The translations under genes and the position numbers were made by a program. Below the pieces are notes generated by a model. That model made no database searches, was not told where the DNA came from, and worked only from the letters and a program-made list of their open reading frames with translations. A DNA stretch of 64,000 bases, from contig NZ_JAAGWF010000007.1 in assembly GCF_010686765.1 (NCBI RefSeq), forward strand, positions 1 through 64,000, written 5' to 3'. Positions within the stretch are counted from its first letter, which is position 1. Every line of letters begins with the position of its first letter. Of the stretch, positions 45,576 to 54,601 are shown piece by piece. The stretch is from Geodermatophilus sabuli (GTDB lineage Bacteria > Actinomycetota > Actinomycetes > Mycobacteriales > Geodermatophilaceae).

Positions 45576-46490
45576 GTGAGCGCCACGCGCACCGCCCCGA
45601 CCCCTCCGGCGGTTGCCGCCGATCCGCCCGGACCGGTGCCGCGACGGACCCGGCCGCCCGGGTGGCTGGACCTCCGGCTGGTGCTGGGTGTGCTGCTCGT
45701 GCTCGGCTCGGTGCTGCTCGGGGCCCGCGTGGTGACCGCAGCGGATGCCACCGTCCCGGTCTGGTCCGCCACGGCCGACCTCGCGGCGGGGACGGTGCTC
45801 ACGGCTGCGGACCTCGTCGCCGTCGAGGTGCGGCTGGACGACGCGGCCGGCGCCTACCTGGCCACCAGCACCCGGCCGGAGGGCCGCACCCTCGCCCGCA
45901 CGGTCGGCGCGGGTGAACTGGTCCCGCGCTCGGCCCTGGAGGAGCCGGCCGAGCTGGTGTCCCTGGCCCTGCCGGTCCAGGCCGGCTTCGTCCCGCCGGC
46001 CCTCACCCGCGGTCAGGTGGTGGACGTCTACGCCGTGGGTGATCCCGCGACCGGCGCGGTGGGTGCGGTCGGGGAGAGCGTGTCGCTGGTGGTCGCCGCG
46101 GCTCCCGTCCAGGCTGTCTCGGGTCGTTCGGAGGGCGTGCTGTCCACGGCGACGACGACCGTGCAGGTGGTCGTCTCGGTGGCGGCCGACCGGGCTCCGG
46201 CCGTCCTCGGGGCGATCGCCGGCCGGCCACTGGTGGTCGTCGTGCACGAGTCGGTGGACGGCGCCGGTGGCGGTTCGGCGCCTGGTACCGGGGCCCCGGG
46301 CTCACCCGCGTCCCCGCCGGCTCCGCCGGGACCAGCGGGCGGTGTGCCGGTGCCGGCCGACCCCGCCGTCCCCGGTGCTCCGGTCGTACCAGGACCTGAG
46401 GCGGTGCCGGGTCCCCCTGCAGCACCCGGGGGTGCCGCCGGCCCGGGGGCGGCGATCGTGCCCGGCGCCCCGGCGGAGCCGGTGCCCTGA
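45576..46490 (+). CDS. SAF-domain (CpaB/RcpC-like) membrane protein
   Basis: A 304-aa protein. Cytoplasmic Pro-rich start, one membrane helix (about 32-55), then a SAF domain (about 65-130: DLAAGTVLTAADLVAVEVRL, RTVGAGELVPRSAL) and a beta-rich domain to about 225 resembling CpaB/RcpC, which in Tad pili shape the outer channel. The final 75 residues are a Pro/Gly/Ala tail. GTG start behind GGAGG. Its TGA overlaps the ATG of the CpaE-like gene (TGATG). No other Tad pilus genes are in the window. Confidence 0.75.
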   Translation: MSATRTAPTPPAVAADPPGPVPRRTRPPGWLDLRLVLGVLLVLGSVLLGARVVTAADATVPVWSATADLAAGTVLTAADLVAVEVRLDDAAGAYLATSTRPEGRTLARTVGAGELVPRSALEEPAELVSLALPVQAGFVPPALTRGQVVDVYAVGDPATGAVGAVGESVSLVVAAAPVQAVSGRSEGVLSTATTTVQVVVSVAADRAPAVLGAIAGRPLVVVVHESVDGAGGGSAPGTGAPGSPASPPAPPGPAGGVPVPADPAVPGAPVVPGPEAVPGPPAAPGGAAGPGAAIVPGAPAEPVP

Positions 46491-47806
46491 TGGCCCTGCA
46501 GGTCTTCACCGCGGTCACCGGAGCCGACTGGGAGTCGGTCCTGGTCGGGGCCCTGGACCGGGCCGACCACGGCGTCACCGTCGTCCGGCGGTGCGTGGAC
46601 GTCTCGGAGCTGCTGGCGGCCGCCGCCACGGGCACCGGGCAGGCCGCCCTGCTCTCGGCCGACCTCCGGCGGCTGGACGCCGACGCGGTGGCCCGGCTGG
46701 CGGCCGCCGGTGTGGCGGTGGTCGGTGTCGTGGAGCCCGGGGACGACCGAGCCGCCGACCGGCTGCGGGCACTCGGCGTGGTCCGGGTGCTCGCCGTCGA
46801 CGCCGAGCCGCACGCGATCGCGCAGGCACTGCGCGAGGCGGTGGCGGGCGGCGCACCCGCCGGGCGGGACATCGCCGACCCGCGGGCCGCCCTGCCCGCC
46901 GCGGACCCGCCCGGGTCGGCAGATGCGGACTCCTCCGGCAGCGGCCAGGTCGTGGCGGTGTGGGGCCCGACCGGCGCTCCGGGGCGGACGACGGTCGCGG
47001 TGGGCCTGGCCGACGAGGCGTCCCGGCTGGACGTGCGCACGCTGCTGGTGGACGCCGACGTCTACGGCGGGGTGGTCGCCCAGGTCCTGGGGTTGCTCGA
47101 CGAGTCGCCGGGGTTGGCCGGCGCCGCGCGGCAGGCCGCGGCCGGCACCCTCGACGGGCCGGCGCTCGCCCGGCTGGCGTGGGCGGTGCGTCCGCGGTTG
47201 AGCGTCCTCACCGGGCTCGCGCGCGCCGACCGCTGGCCCGAGCTCCGCCCCTCCGGGGTCGCGGCCGTGCTCGAGGAGGCCCGCAGGTCGGCGGCGCTCA
47301 CCGTGGTCGACTGCGCGTTCAACCTCGAGCAGGACGAGGAGCTGTCCTTCGACACCGCGGCGCCGCGCCGCAACGGCGTGACCCTCACCGTCCTCGAGGC
47401 GGCCGACACGGTGCTCTGCGTCAGCGGCGCGGATCCGGTGGCGTTGCAGCGGAGCATCCGGGCCCTGGCCGAACTGAGGGAGGTGCTGCCCGGCGTCGAG
47501 CCCGTGGTGGTGGTCAACCAGGTGCGCCGCGGGCCGGTCCCCGGCGACCCCGCACGGGAGATCGCCCAGGCTCTCGAACGGTTCACGGGGCGGGAGGCCG
47601 CCCACTTCCTGCCCGCGGACCGCCGGGCCACCGACGCGGCGCTGGCGGCCGGCCGGTCGCTGGCGGAGGTCGCTCCCGGGTCGCCCCTGCGGACCGGCCT
47701 GCGCGGCCTCGCGGCGGCGGTCGCCGGGGTGCCGGAGCCGGCGGCGGGCCGGCGGGGACGCGTCCGCCCGTGGTCCCGGGTGCCGGTGCCGGCGACCGGG
47801 TCGTAG
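46490..47806 (+). CDS. CpaE/MinD-like ATPase with degenerate P-loop
   Basis: A 438-aa protein. N-terminal receiver-like region (about 1-120) as in CpaE, then a MinD/ParA-type ATPase domain (about 150-400): VVAVWGPTGAPGRTTVAVGLA with Arg in place of the P-loop Lys, LLVDADVYGGVVAQVLGL (switch I/II type) and TVVDCAFNLEQDEE. The Pro/Arg-rich tail RRGRVRPWSRVP may be disordered. CpaE positions Tad pilus machinery; here it pairs only with the SAF protein. The stop TAG overlaps a -10-like TAGCGT (47804-47809) for the next gene. Confidence 0.75.
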   Translation: MALQVFTAVTGADWESVLVGALDRADHGVTVVRRCVDVSELLAAAATGTGQAALLSADLRRLDADAVARLAAAGVAVVGVVEPGDDRAADRLRALGVVRVLAVDAEPHAIAQALREAVAGGAPAGRDIADPRAALPAADPPGSADADSSGSGQVVAVWGPTGAPGRTTVAVGLADEASRLDVRTLLVDADVYGGVVAQVLGLLDESPGLAGAARQAAAGTLDGPALARLAWAVRPRLSVLTGLARADRWPELRPSGVAAVLEEARRSAALTVVDCAFNLEQDEELSFDTAAPRRNGVTLTVLEAADTVLCVSGADPVALQRSIRALAELREVLPGVEPVVVVNQVRRGPVPGDPAREIAQALERFTGREAAHFLPADRRATDAALAAGRSLAEVAPGSPLRTGLRGLAAAVAGVPEPAAGRRGRVRPWSRVPVPATGS

Positions 47807-47833
47807 CGTGGGGGCCCGATCGGGAGGAGACCG

Positions 47834-49216
47834 ATGGTGGAGCGCCTGACCACCCTGGACGCGTCGTTCCTCTACCTGGAGAAGCCCGACAGCCCGATGC
47901 ACGTCGCCGGGGTGCTGGTGCTCGAGGCGCCGCCCGGCGGTCTCGAGGCCATCGCGTCGCTGGTGCGGGCGCGGCTCCAGCTGGTGCCGCGGTACCGGCA
48001 GCGGGTCCTCGGGGTGCCCGGCCACCTCGCCGACCCGGTGTGGGCCGACGACCCGGACTTCGACGTCGACTACCACGTACGCCGGTCCGCGGTGCCCCGG
48101 CCGGGGACCGAGGCGCAGCTGCTGGACCTGGTCTCCCGCGTGACAGCGCGGCCGCTGGACCGCGCCCGCCCCCTGTGGGAGGTCTACCTGGTGGAGGGAC
48201 TGGCCGACGGCCGGGTCGCGGTGGTCACCAAGACCCATCCCGCCCTGGTCGACCGGCTGGGCGCCGTGGAGATCGGTCAGGTGCTGCTCGACCCCTCGCC
48301 GGACGCTCCCACTCCGGCGCCCGACCGGTGGCGGCCGCGGCCGCTGCCGGGCCCGCTGGAGTTGGTCCGCGAGGCCGTCGAGGAGTACGTGCAGCGCCCG
48401 TCGGCGGTCGTGGAGGCCGCCCGGCACGCGGTGACCGACCTGCGTGCGACCGGCGGGCGGCTCACCGGCGCCGCCGGTGGCGTCCTGCGCACCGCGCGGT
48501 CCGCGCTCTTCCCGGCGCCGCACAGCCCGCTCAACTCCGCCAGCGGCAGCCAGCGCCGGGTGGCGGTCGCCCGGATCGACCTCGACGAGGTGAAGCGGGT
48601 CCGCAAGACCCACGGTGGGACGGTCAACGACGTCCTGCTCGCCGTGGTCGCCGGCGCCGCGAGGGACTGGCTGCTCTCGCGAGGCCAGGCGGTGCTCGGG
48701 TCGACCTCGGTGCGCGCGCTCGTGCCCCTCTCGGTCCAGGGAGAGGGTGAGGAGGCCCCGGGCAGCCGGGTGTCGAGCTACCTCGTGGACCTCCCGGTCG
48801 GTGAGCCGAACCCGCGGGTGCGGCTCGCGCGGCTGAGCTACGCCATGCGGGGGGTGAGCCAGCACGGTCGGTCGGTGGGCGCGGAGACGCTCGTCGCGCT
48901 CACCGGTTTCGCCCCGCCGACGCTGCACGCCCTCGGCGCGCGGGCGGCCCGCGGGCTCTCCCGCCGGATGTCGAACCTGGTGATCACGAACGTCCCCGGT
49001 CCGCAGCTGCCGCTGTACGCGGCGGGGGGTCGGATGCTGGAGGTCTACCCCGTCGTCCCGCTCGCTCCGGGGCAGGGGCTGTCGGTGGGCATCACCAGCT
49101 ACGACGGCCGGGTCTTCTTCGGGCTGAACGCCGACCGGGACGCCGTCGGCGACGTCGACGTCCTGGCCGACCTGATCGAGCAGGAGATCGGGGTCCTCGT
49201 CGAGACCGCGGGCTGA
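47834..49216 (+). CDS. WS/DGAT-family (wax ester synthase/diacylglycerol acyltransferase) protein, altered active site
   Basis: A 460-aa protein with the full WS/DGAT layout: LTTLDASFLYLEKPDSPMHV at the start, YHVRRSAVPRPG, and the C-terminal half NDVLLAVVAGAARDWL and NLVITNVPGPQLPLYAAGGRM. The catalytic HHxxxDG reads HPALVDRLG here (His135, Pro136, Asp140, Arg141), so the second His and the Gly are replaced. It may still bind acyl-CoA and alcohol, but acyltransfer is doubtful. Strong SD GGGAGGAG. Function could be regulatory or on another substrate. Confidence 0.82.
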   Translation: MVERLTTLDASFLYLEKPDSPMHVAGVLVLEAPPGGLEAIASLVRARLQLVPRYRQRVLGVPGHLADPVWADDPDFDVDYHVRRSAVPRPGTEAQLLDLVSRVTARPLDRARPLWEVYLVEGLADGRVAVVTKTHPALVDRLGAVEIGQVLLDPSPDAPTPAPDRWRPRPLPGPLELVREAVEEYVQRPSAVVEAARHAVTDLRATGGRLTGAAGGVLRTARSALFPAPHSPLNSASGSQRRVAVARIDLDEVKRVRKTHGGTVNDVLLAVVAGAARDWLLSRGQAVLGSTSVRALVPLSVQGEGEEAPGSRVSSYLVDLPVGEPNPRVRLARLSYAMRGVSQHGRSVGAETLVALTGFAPPTLHALGARAARGLSRRMSNLVITNVPGPQLPLYAAGGRMLEVYPVVPLAPGQGLSVGITSYDGRVFFGLNADRDAVGDVDVLADLIEQEIGVLVETAG

Positions 49217-49288
49217 CCCGTCGCAGGCCGGCACCTGGAGACGGGGGGATACCGTCGCGCCGTCCACCAGCGAGAAGGAGCCATCCCG

Positions 49289-49801
49289 GTGCGCGTGTAC
49301 CTCCCTGCGACGACGAGCGTCCTGCGGACGCTCGTGGACGACGGCCGCCTGGCCGGCCCGCTCACCGGTTTCGCCGTGACCCCGCGGCTGCGAGAGTTCT
49401 ACGCGGTGAGCGAGGCCGAGGCCGACACGGAAGAGCTGGAGTACGCAGCGCTGCTCACCGCGGCCCGCGCGAGCCTGCGGCTGATCGACGTCGATCCGAC
49501 CGCGGCCCGTCGTCGCGTGGTGGTGGCCGCGGACGTCGCCGACTCCGACGTCGCCGAGATCGAGGACCCGGATGCCGACCGCGGAGCCGTGCGGATCTCG
49601 GCCGACGTCGCGCTGCGCGCCGTCGCCAGCGCGCACATCGACGGCGCGGACGCCGAGGAGGACGTGCGAGCGGCAGTGGGCGTCGTCCTCGAGGCCGACC
49701 TGGGCAGCGAGGACGCCCAGTTCGTCGTCGACCAGGCCGAGGGCCACGAACTGGCCTGGTACGCCACACAGGAGATCGGCCCGGTGCTCGAGCTGCTCTG
49801 A
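49289..49801 (+). CDS. DUF6912-like conserved protein
   Basis: A 170-aa acidic cytoplasmic protein. It begins VRVYLPATTSVLRTLVDDGRLAG and shows AVTPRLREFYAVSEAEADTEELEYAALLTAARASLRLI, a helix-rich pattern, and ends with DLGSEDAQFVVDQAEGHELAWYATQEIGPVLELL. No catalytic or binding motif. I recognise the start as an actinobacteria-wide uncharacterised family, usually given as DUF6912. GTG start follows GAGAAGGAG. Convergent with the FtsK-like ATPase gene, 20 nt apart. Confidence 0.75.
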   Translation: MRVYLPATTSVLRTLVDDGRLAGPLTGFAVTPRLREFYAVSEAEADTEELEYAALLTAARASLRLIDVDPTAARRRVVVAADVADSDVAEIEDPDADRGAVRISADVALRAVASAHIDGADAEEDVRAAVGVVLEADLGSEDAQFVVDQAEGHELAWYATQEIGPVLELL

Positions 49802-49821
49802 GCCGGCGTCCGCGGCCGGGC

Positions 49822-52800
49822 TCACCCGGCGGCCTCCGCCGACCCGGTGCGCGGACCGCCGGCACCGGCTGGTGCGCGGCGTGCGACCTGCACCCGCTGG
49901 GCGATCCCGGCGGTCACCAGCCAGCCCGATCCGGGGCGCTGCGGAACCGGGGTCCGGGGGAGCCGGATGCCCAGGAGGTCGGCGTCACCGGGTCCGGGGC
50001 AGAGCAGCAGGCCGCTGCGGCGCCTCCGCAGCGCCATGACCGGACCGCGGTAGCCCGACGCGAGCTCCCCGGCGGTCCCACCCACGAGCAGCACCAGTCC
50101 CTCGGAGGCCTCGCCGGTGCCGAGTGCGGCCAGCACCGGCGAGTCGGCCACCGCGCCGTGGTCGCTGACCAGGACCACGCCCGGGGACCCGTCCAGCGCG
50201 GCACGCCACGCCCGCCAGCCGTCGTGGTCCGCGCCCGACACCCGGGTCCACCGGGCCTCCGGCTCCGCCGTCGGCGGGAGCCCGCCAGTGACCTCCAGCA
50301 CCGGGACACCGGCCGTGCTCAGGTGGCGGGCGAAGGCCGCGAGCGCGGTCCGGCGCCCGGACCCGGGGCCTCCCGCGGCGAGCAGGCCGCCGGTGCGGGA
50401 CAGCTCCACCTCGAGCACGGTGCCCTCGTCGCCACCGGGCCCGATGGGCAGACGCAGGCCGGGTCCGGCCGTGTCCTGGTGGGACAGCGGCAGCACCGGC
50501 GCGGCCGGCAACTCGGGGATCGACAGTGGGCGGGGCCTGACCACCACACCCGCCCAGGACGAGGCGGGGGGCAGCGGTCGGGGGAGGGCGAGCTGGCACT
50601 CGACGCCGGCCTCACCCAGCAGCGCCCGCCCGGGCGGCCGGTGGTCCGGCACCGCCCGTGGTGCCAGACCGGCGGTGGCGTAGTCGGCGCGGTCGGCCAG
50701 GGGGAGGACCAGCCGGGTGCTGACGGCACCGGCCACCCGGCCTCCGGGGACCGCCCGGTCGGCAGTGAGCAGACAGGTGAGCCCTGCTGCGGCCCCGTCG
50801 CGGACGAGCCTCAGCAGCGCCGCGGAGCCGCGGCTCGGATCGGCGTCGTCCAGCTGGGCGCTCACCGACTCCAGGCCGTCGACGAGCAGCACGACCTTCG
50901 GAGCCGGCTCGGCGTCGGTGCCGGTGCGACGGGCGGCGACCTCCTGCGCGAGACGGTCCAGCAGACGCACGGTCCGCAGCGGGTCGTCCGCGCCGACGGC
51001 CGTTCCGGTGTGCGGCAACCCGGCCGCCACCGCAGCCAGTGCTCCACCACCGTGGTCGAGCACGTGGACGTGCACGTCGGCCGGGGACAGCGCGACCGTC
51101 TCGGCGAGGACGGTCTGCAAGAACGTCGTCCGCCCGCTGCGGGGCCCGCCGACCGCGAGCCACCCTCCGCCTCGTCGCAGGTCCAGCTCGAGCGGTTCCT
51201 GGGCCTGCGCCTCCGGGCGGTCGACGATGCCGACCCGCAGGCGTCCCGCTGGCCGGCCGCCCCGCTGCCCCTCGTCTCCGCCGAGACGCTCGGCACGGAC
51301 CACGTCGGGCAGGACGGGACACCACGGCCGGTGCGGCGGTTCGACGTTCGACCGGCTGGCCACCCTCCTCAGGGCGGAGACGAGGCGGGCCAGGTCCGAG
51401 TCGCCGTGGGACACCTCCACTGCCGCACCGTCATCCGGCGGCTCCGGCCACCGCCACGGTCGCGCCCGGGTGGCGGTGCCGGGGTGGTCGCTCGCGACCG
51501 TGGCGACCCGTGCGACCTGGAACAGCACCGGCGGCCCGGCGCCGGCACGCAGGTACGCACGTCCGGGGACGTCGACCGGCAGCAGCGCGGCGTGCGGTGT
51601 CCCCAGCACGTCCCTGGAGTCGGCGTCGTCGGTGGTGCGCAGGCAGATCCGCAGCGTGCAGTTGGCGCGGATCTCCGGCGAGACCACACCGCTGGGCCGC
51701 TGCGTCGCGAGGACGAGGTGCACGCCGAGCGACCGCCCCCGCTGCGCGATGCCGACGAGGCCCGCGACGAAGGAGGGCAGCTCCTCGGCGAGGCCGGCGA
51801 ACTCGTCCACGACGATGACCAGGCGCGACAGCGCCACGCCGTCGGGGAGCGACCCGAGGTCGGGCGCCCCGTGCACCGCCAGGAGCGTCTCCCGTCGGAT
51901 CAGCTCGGCGGTCAGCGAGCGCAGCGCCCGGGCGGTCGTCGCGCCGTCGAGGTCGGTCAGCAGGCCCACGGTGTGCGGCAGCCCGGCTGCCTCGGCGAAC
52001 GCCGCCCCGCCCTTGTAGTCGATCAGCAGGAACGAGCAGCGGTCGGGCGGATGGGACAGCGCCAGGCCGGCGATCAGCGTCTGCAGCAACTCGGACTTCC
52101 CCGAGCCGGTCGTCCCGGCCACGAGTGCGTGCGGACCCTGCCGGCAGAGGTCGACGGTCACCGGCCCGCCCGTCCCGCGGCCCAGGGTGGTCCGGAGGGT
52201 CGTGCGGTCCCGCGACCACGAGCCGGACGTCGAACCGTCCGCGGCGACGTCCACACCGTCGCGCCCGAGGTCGAGCAGGCGCACCCGGCGGGGGAGGGAT
52301 GTCCCGGTGGTCGCCGGCGCCAACGGGGCGAGGTCGCGGGCGAAGCAGCCGGCGACCTGCGGCGGGACCCGGTCGACGACCAGGCCCGTCCGGTCGGCGG
52401 CCCCGGAGCGGCGCAGCGTGCCCGCACTCCCCGTCTCACCGGTCAGCTCCAGGACCGCGTCGACGGCGAGCGGCAGCGCGGCGACGGCCGGAGCGGTCAT
52501 GAGCACGACCACGCCCACCGCACGGGCCTGCCGCAGGGCCGCCGCCGACCGGGAGCCCAGCGGCTGGTCCACCACCACCACGACCCAGCCCGGCGCGCCG
52601 CCTCCGCCACCGGAGCCGGCGGATCCCGGCGTCCCCGCCTGTCGCCGGCTCACCAGGCTGGTCGACCACTCCGACGGCGCGCTGCCGGCGGCGTCGTCGA
52701 CCGTCCCGTCCGTTCGCACGTGCACCGACGACGGGGCGAGGTGGGGGAGCCAGCGCAGCCAGGCCCAGTCCCGCAGCCGCTCCCGGGTCGTGAGCAGCAC

Positions 52801-54063
52801 CAGGTCCACCTCGCCCGGGGCGTGCAGCGCCGTGAGCTGCGTGACGACCCCGGCCAGCACGCCCAGCGCGTGGCTGCGCGGACCCACCACGCCCAGGCCG
52901 CCGGTCGCGGCCAGTTCGACGACGACCGGCAGGTGGTCCACCGGCTCCGGGACGCGCCTCCCGTCGGGGTGCACGGCGACCACGCGGGAGGTGTCCGGGC
53001 CGGCGCCCACCCGGACCGCCAGAGCGTCGGCGTCCCCCCGGCCGCGCTGCCAGAGGGAGGCCGAGCGACGGCGCGCGGCGGTGGCAAGAGCGGCCAGGTC
53101 GGGCTGGGCTGCCTCGGCCGCCCGGACGTCGGCCGCCACCGCCTCGTCCAGCAGGCACCGGGCATCCGCCACGGCCGCGGCGTGGGCCGCCGCGGCCCGG
53201 CGCCCGCTCCGCCGGCCCGACCACCGGTCCGACAGCCAGGTGCCCACGGCGACGACGGGGCTCAGGAGGGCGAAGAAGAGGAAGTGCGGTGCGTCGAGCA
53301 CCCACGCGAAGGTCACGCCGGCGATGGCGGGCAGGACGACCGCCACCCAGGCCAGCCGCCGGCGCGGCGGTGCCGGCGGGCCGCCGGGGAGCGCCACCTC
53401 GACCGCCGGACGCGAGGGTCCCAGGCGCGGCTGCGGACGCAACCGGACCCGTCCGCCCGTCGTCGGCTCGACCACCGCGGGAGCGTCTCCGGGCCCGGTC
53501 GTGCGCAGGGCGCTGGCACCCAGCCGCAGCACCTCGTGGGCCCGCCAGGGTCGCGGCCGGTCGTGGAGCGGTTCGCCCGCCAGAACGGTGCCGTTGGTGG
53601 AGCCGAGATCGGTCACCGTGAGGTCGCCGGCACCCACCTCGAGCAGGACGTGCCGGCGGGAGACGTCGGGGTCGGTCAACCGGAGGGTGGCGGTCGCGCC
53701 GCGACCCACGACGTGCCTGCCCCGCTCCAGCGGCAGGGTGCTCCCGGCAGCCGGCCCTCCGACCACGTGGAGCTCCAGCGCCCCCGACCGGATGCCGCCC
53801 CCGTGGCGCGGGGCCGGTCCGCCCAGCCCCAGCACCGCTCCGTGCGCCAGCGCCGGGTCGGCCAGCGGGAGGTCACCGGTCAGGCGGGACGACCCCGACC
53901 AGAGCTCGGCCGACGGCAGTTCCAGGGCGGGTGCCAGGGCGGACAGGACCGGGTCGAGGGTGGCGGCGTCCGACGCGGTGATCTCCACGTCGAGGGCGCC
54001 GCCGGAGGTGACGAGGGTCCAGCAGCGAGGAGTCGAGGGAGGGGGGCCGGGGAGCGGTGCCAC
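49822..54063 (-). CDS. type VII secretion-type FtsK/SpoIIIE ATPase with FHA domain (EccC/EssC-like)
   Basis: A 1413-aa protein. FHA domain at about 100-165 (GRHVVGRG, DVSRRHVLLE, LGSTNGTVL); two membrane helices about 228-265; then three RecA-like ATPase modules. ATPase 1 has Walker A GTTGSGKSELLQ (Lys656) and Walker B LVIVVDEF; ATPase 2 has GGPRSGRTTFLQ (Arg978) and ATPase 3 GGPGSGRRTALA (Arg1237), both with the Lys replaced, as in EccC where only the first is fully active. FHA plus three ATPases in one chain resembles Gram-positive EssC. GTG start. Divergent from the WXG100-like gene; other core genes (eccB, eccD, eccE, mycP) are absent. Confidence 0.85.
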   Translation of the reverse strand: MAPLPGPPPSTPRCWTLVTSGGALDVEITASDAATLDPVLSALAPALELPSAELWSGSSRLTGDLPLADPALAHGAVLGLGGPAPRHGGGIRSGALELHVVGGPAAGSTLPLERGRHVVGRGATATLRLTDPDVSRRHVLLEVGAGDLTVTDLGSTNGTVLAGEPLHDRPRPWRAHEVLRLGASALRTTGPGDAPAVVEPTTGGRVRLRPQPRLGPSRPAVEVALPGGPPAPPRRRLAWVAVVLPAIAGVTFAWVLDAPHFLFFALLSPVVAVGTWLSDRWSGRRSGRRAAAAHAAAVADARCLLDEAVAADVRAAEAAQPDLAALATAARRRSASLWQRGRGDADALAVRVGAGPDTSRVVAVHPDGRRVPEPVDHLPVVVELAATGGLGVVGPRSHALGVLAGVVTQLTALHAPGEVDLVLLTTRERLRDWAWLRWLPHLAPSSVHVRTDGTVDDAAGSAPSEWSTSLVSRRQAGTPGSAGSGGGGGAPGWVVVVVDQPLGSRSAAALRQARAVGVVVLMTAPAVAALPLAVDAVLELTGETGSAGTLRRSGAADRTGLVVDRVPPQVAGCFARDLAPLAPATTGTSLPRRVRLLDLGRDGVDVAADGSTSGSWSRDRTTLRTTLGRGTGGPVTVDLCRQGPHALVAGTTGSGKSELLQTLIAGLALSHPPDRCSFLLIDYKGGAAFAEAAGLPHTVGLLTDLDGATTARALRSLTAELIRRETLLAVHGAPDLGSLPDGVALSRLVIVVDEFAGLAEELPSFVAGLVGIAQRGRSLGVHLVLATQRPSGVVSPEIRANCTLRICLRTTDDADSRDVLGTPHAALLPVDVPGRAYLRAGAGPPVLFQVARVATVASDHPGTATRARPWRWPEPPDDGAAVEVSHGDSDLARLVSALRRVASRSNVEPPHRPWCPVLPDVVRAERLGGDEGQRGGRPAGRLRVGIVDRPEAQAQEPLELDLRRGGGWLAVGGPRSGRTTFLQTVLAETVALSPADVHVHVLDHGGGALAAVAAGLPHTGTAVGADDPLRTVRLLDRLAQEVAARRTGTDAEPAPKVVLLVDGLESVSAQLDDADPSRGSAALLRLVRDGAAAGLTCLLTADRAVPGGRVAGAVSTRLVLPLADRADYATAGLAPRAVPDHRPPGRALLGEAGVECQLALPRPLPPASSWAGVVVRPRPLSIPELPAAPVLPLSHQDTAGPGLRLPIGPGGDEGTVLEVELSRTGGLLAAGGPGSGRRTALAAFARHLSTAGVPVLEVTGGLPPTAEPEARWTRVSGADHDGWRAWRAALDGSPGVVLVSDHGAVADSPVLAALGTGEASEGLVLLVGGTAGELASGYRGPVMALRRRRSGLLLCPGPGDADLLGIRLPRTPVPQRPGSGWLVTAGIAQRVQVARRAPAGAGGPRTGSAEAAG

Positions 54064-54112
54064 CGCTCCACCGTCGGGGCGTGCCGGGCGCCGTGGGCCA
54101 CCGGTTCCGCAT

Positions 54113-54141
54113 CTGTGGACGGCTGACCCACCTGTGGACGG
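54113..54141. promoter_or_regulatory. paired CTGTGGACGG repeats in the T7SS divergent promoter
   Basis: CTGTGGACGG occurs at 54113-54122 and 54132-54141 (19-bp period) between the FtsK-like gene and the WXG100-like gene. Possible operator or DnaA-like sites. A -10-like TAGCGT for the plus-strand gene follows at 54170-54175. Confidence 0.35.
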
Positions 54142-54215
54142 GCGGCACCGGCCGGACGGGGGGCCGGCCTAGCGTCCGCCAGGACCGGGAGGCACCCGGG
54201 AACCGAGGAGGATCC

Positions 54216-54509
54216 GTGAAGGTCGACATCGCCACCCTGCAGTCGATGGCCGGACAGTGCCGCGCCGAGGCCGCCGACACCACCGCCCGCCACGCCACCC
54301 TGTCCAGCGGTGTCAACGCCTCGGTGCTCGACGGGTGGACCGACAGTCAGGCGGCGCTGCGGTTCAGCGACCTGTACGAGCAGTGGCGGCTCAGCGCGCA
54401 GGGCGTCAGCGACGCGCTCACCGGCATGGGCGGCCTGCTGGACGGTGTCGCGGCGTCCTACCAGCAGCACGAGGCGGACATGGCGGCTCGTATCGGCGCC
54501 CTGCTCTGA
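54216..54509 (+). CDS. WXG100-family-like secreted protein (EsxA-like)
   Basis: A 97-aa helical-hairpin protein, typical length. First helix about 3-40, turn at LDGWTDSQAA, second helix about 48-90. The usual WxG turn is W-T-D here. There is no signal peptide, as expected for type VII substrates, but a YxxxD/E secretion tail is not clear; SYQQHEAD near residue 82 is closest. GTG start behind GAGGAGGATC. It likely forms a dimer and is exported by the adjacent FtsK/SpoIIIE ATPase. A partner Esx gene is not seen. Confidence 0.75.
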   Translation: MKVDIATLQSMAGQCRAEAADTTARHATLSSGVNASVLDGWTDSQAALRFSDLYEQWRLSAQGVSDALTGMGGLLDGVAASYQQHEADMAARIGALL

Positions 54510-54601
54510 GCAGTGGCGACCCGGTGGAGCCCCGACGCGGGCTTCCCGGGCGCGGGGCGGAGCCCACCCCACGGGGGCTGGTCCACGGCACCGCGCGGAG
54601 C

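Noticed and set aside
46028-49825. Minus-strand 1265-codon open frame
   Set aside because: Low-complexity Arg/Gly/His sequence antisense to the CpaE, WS/DGAT and DUF6912 genes; no domains. An artefact of high GC.
50158-54172. Long plus-strand open frames (up to 1322 codons)
   Set aside because: Antisense to the FtsK/SpoIIIE ATPase gene, whose FHA, Walker and helix motifs are clear; the plus frames have no domain signal.
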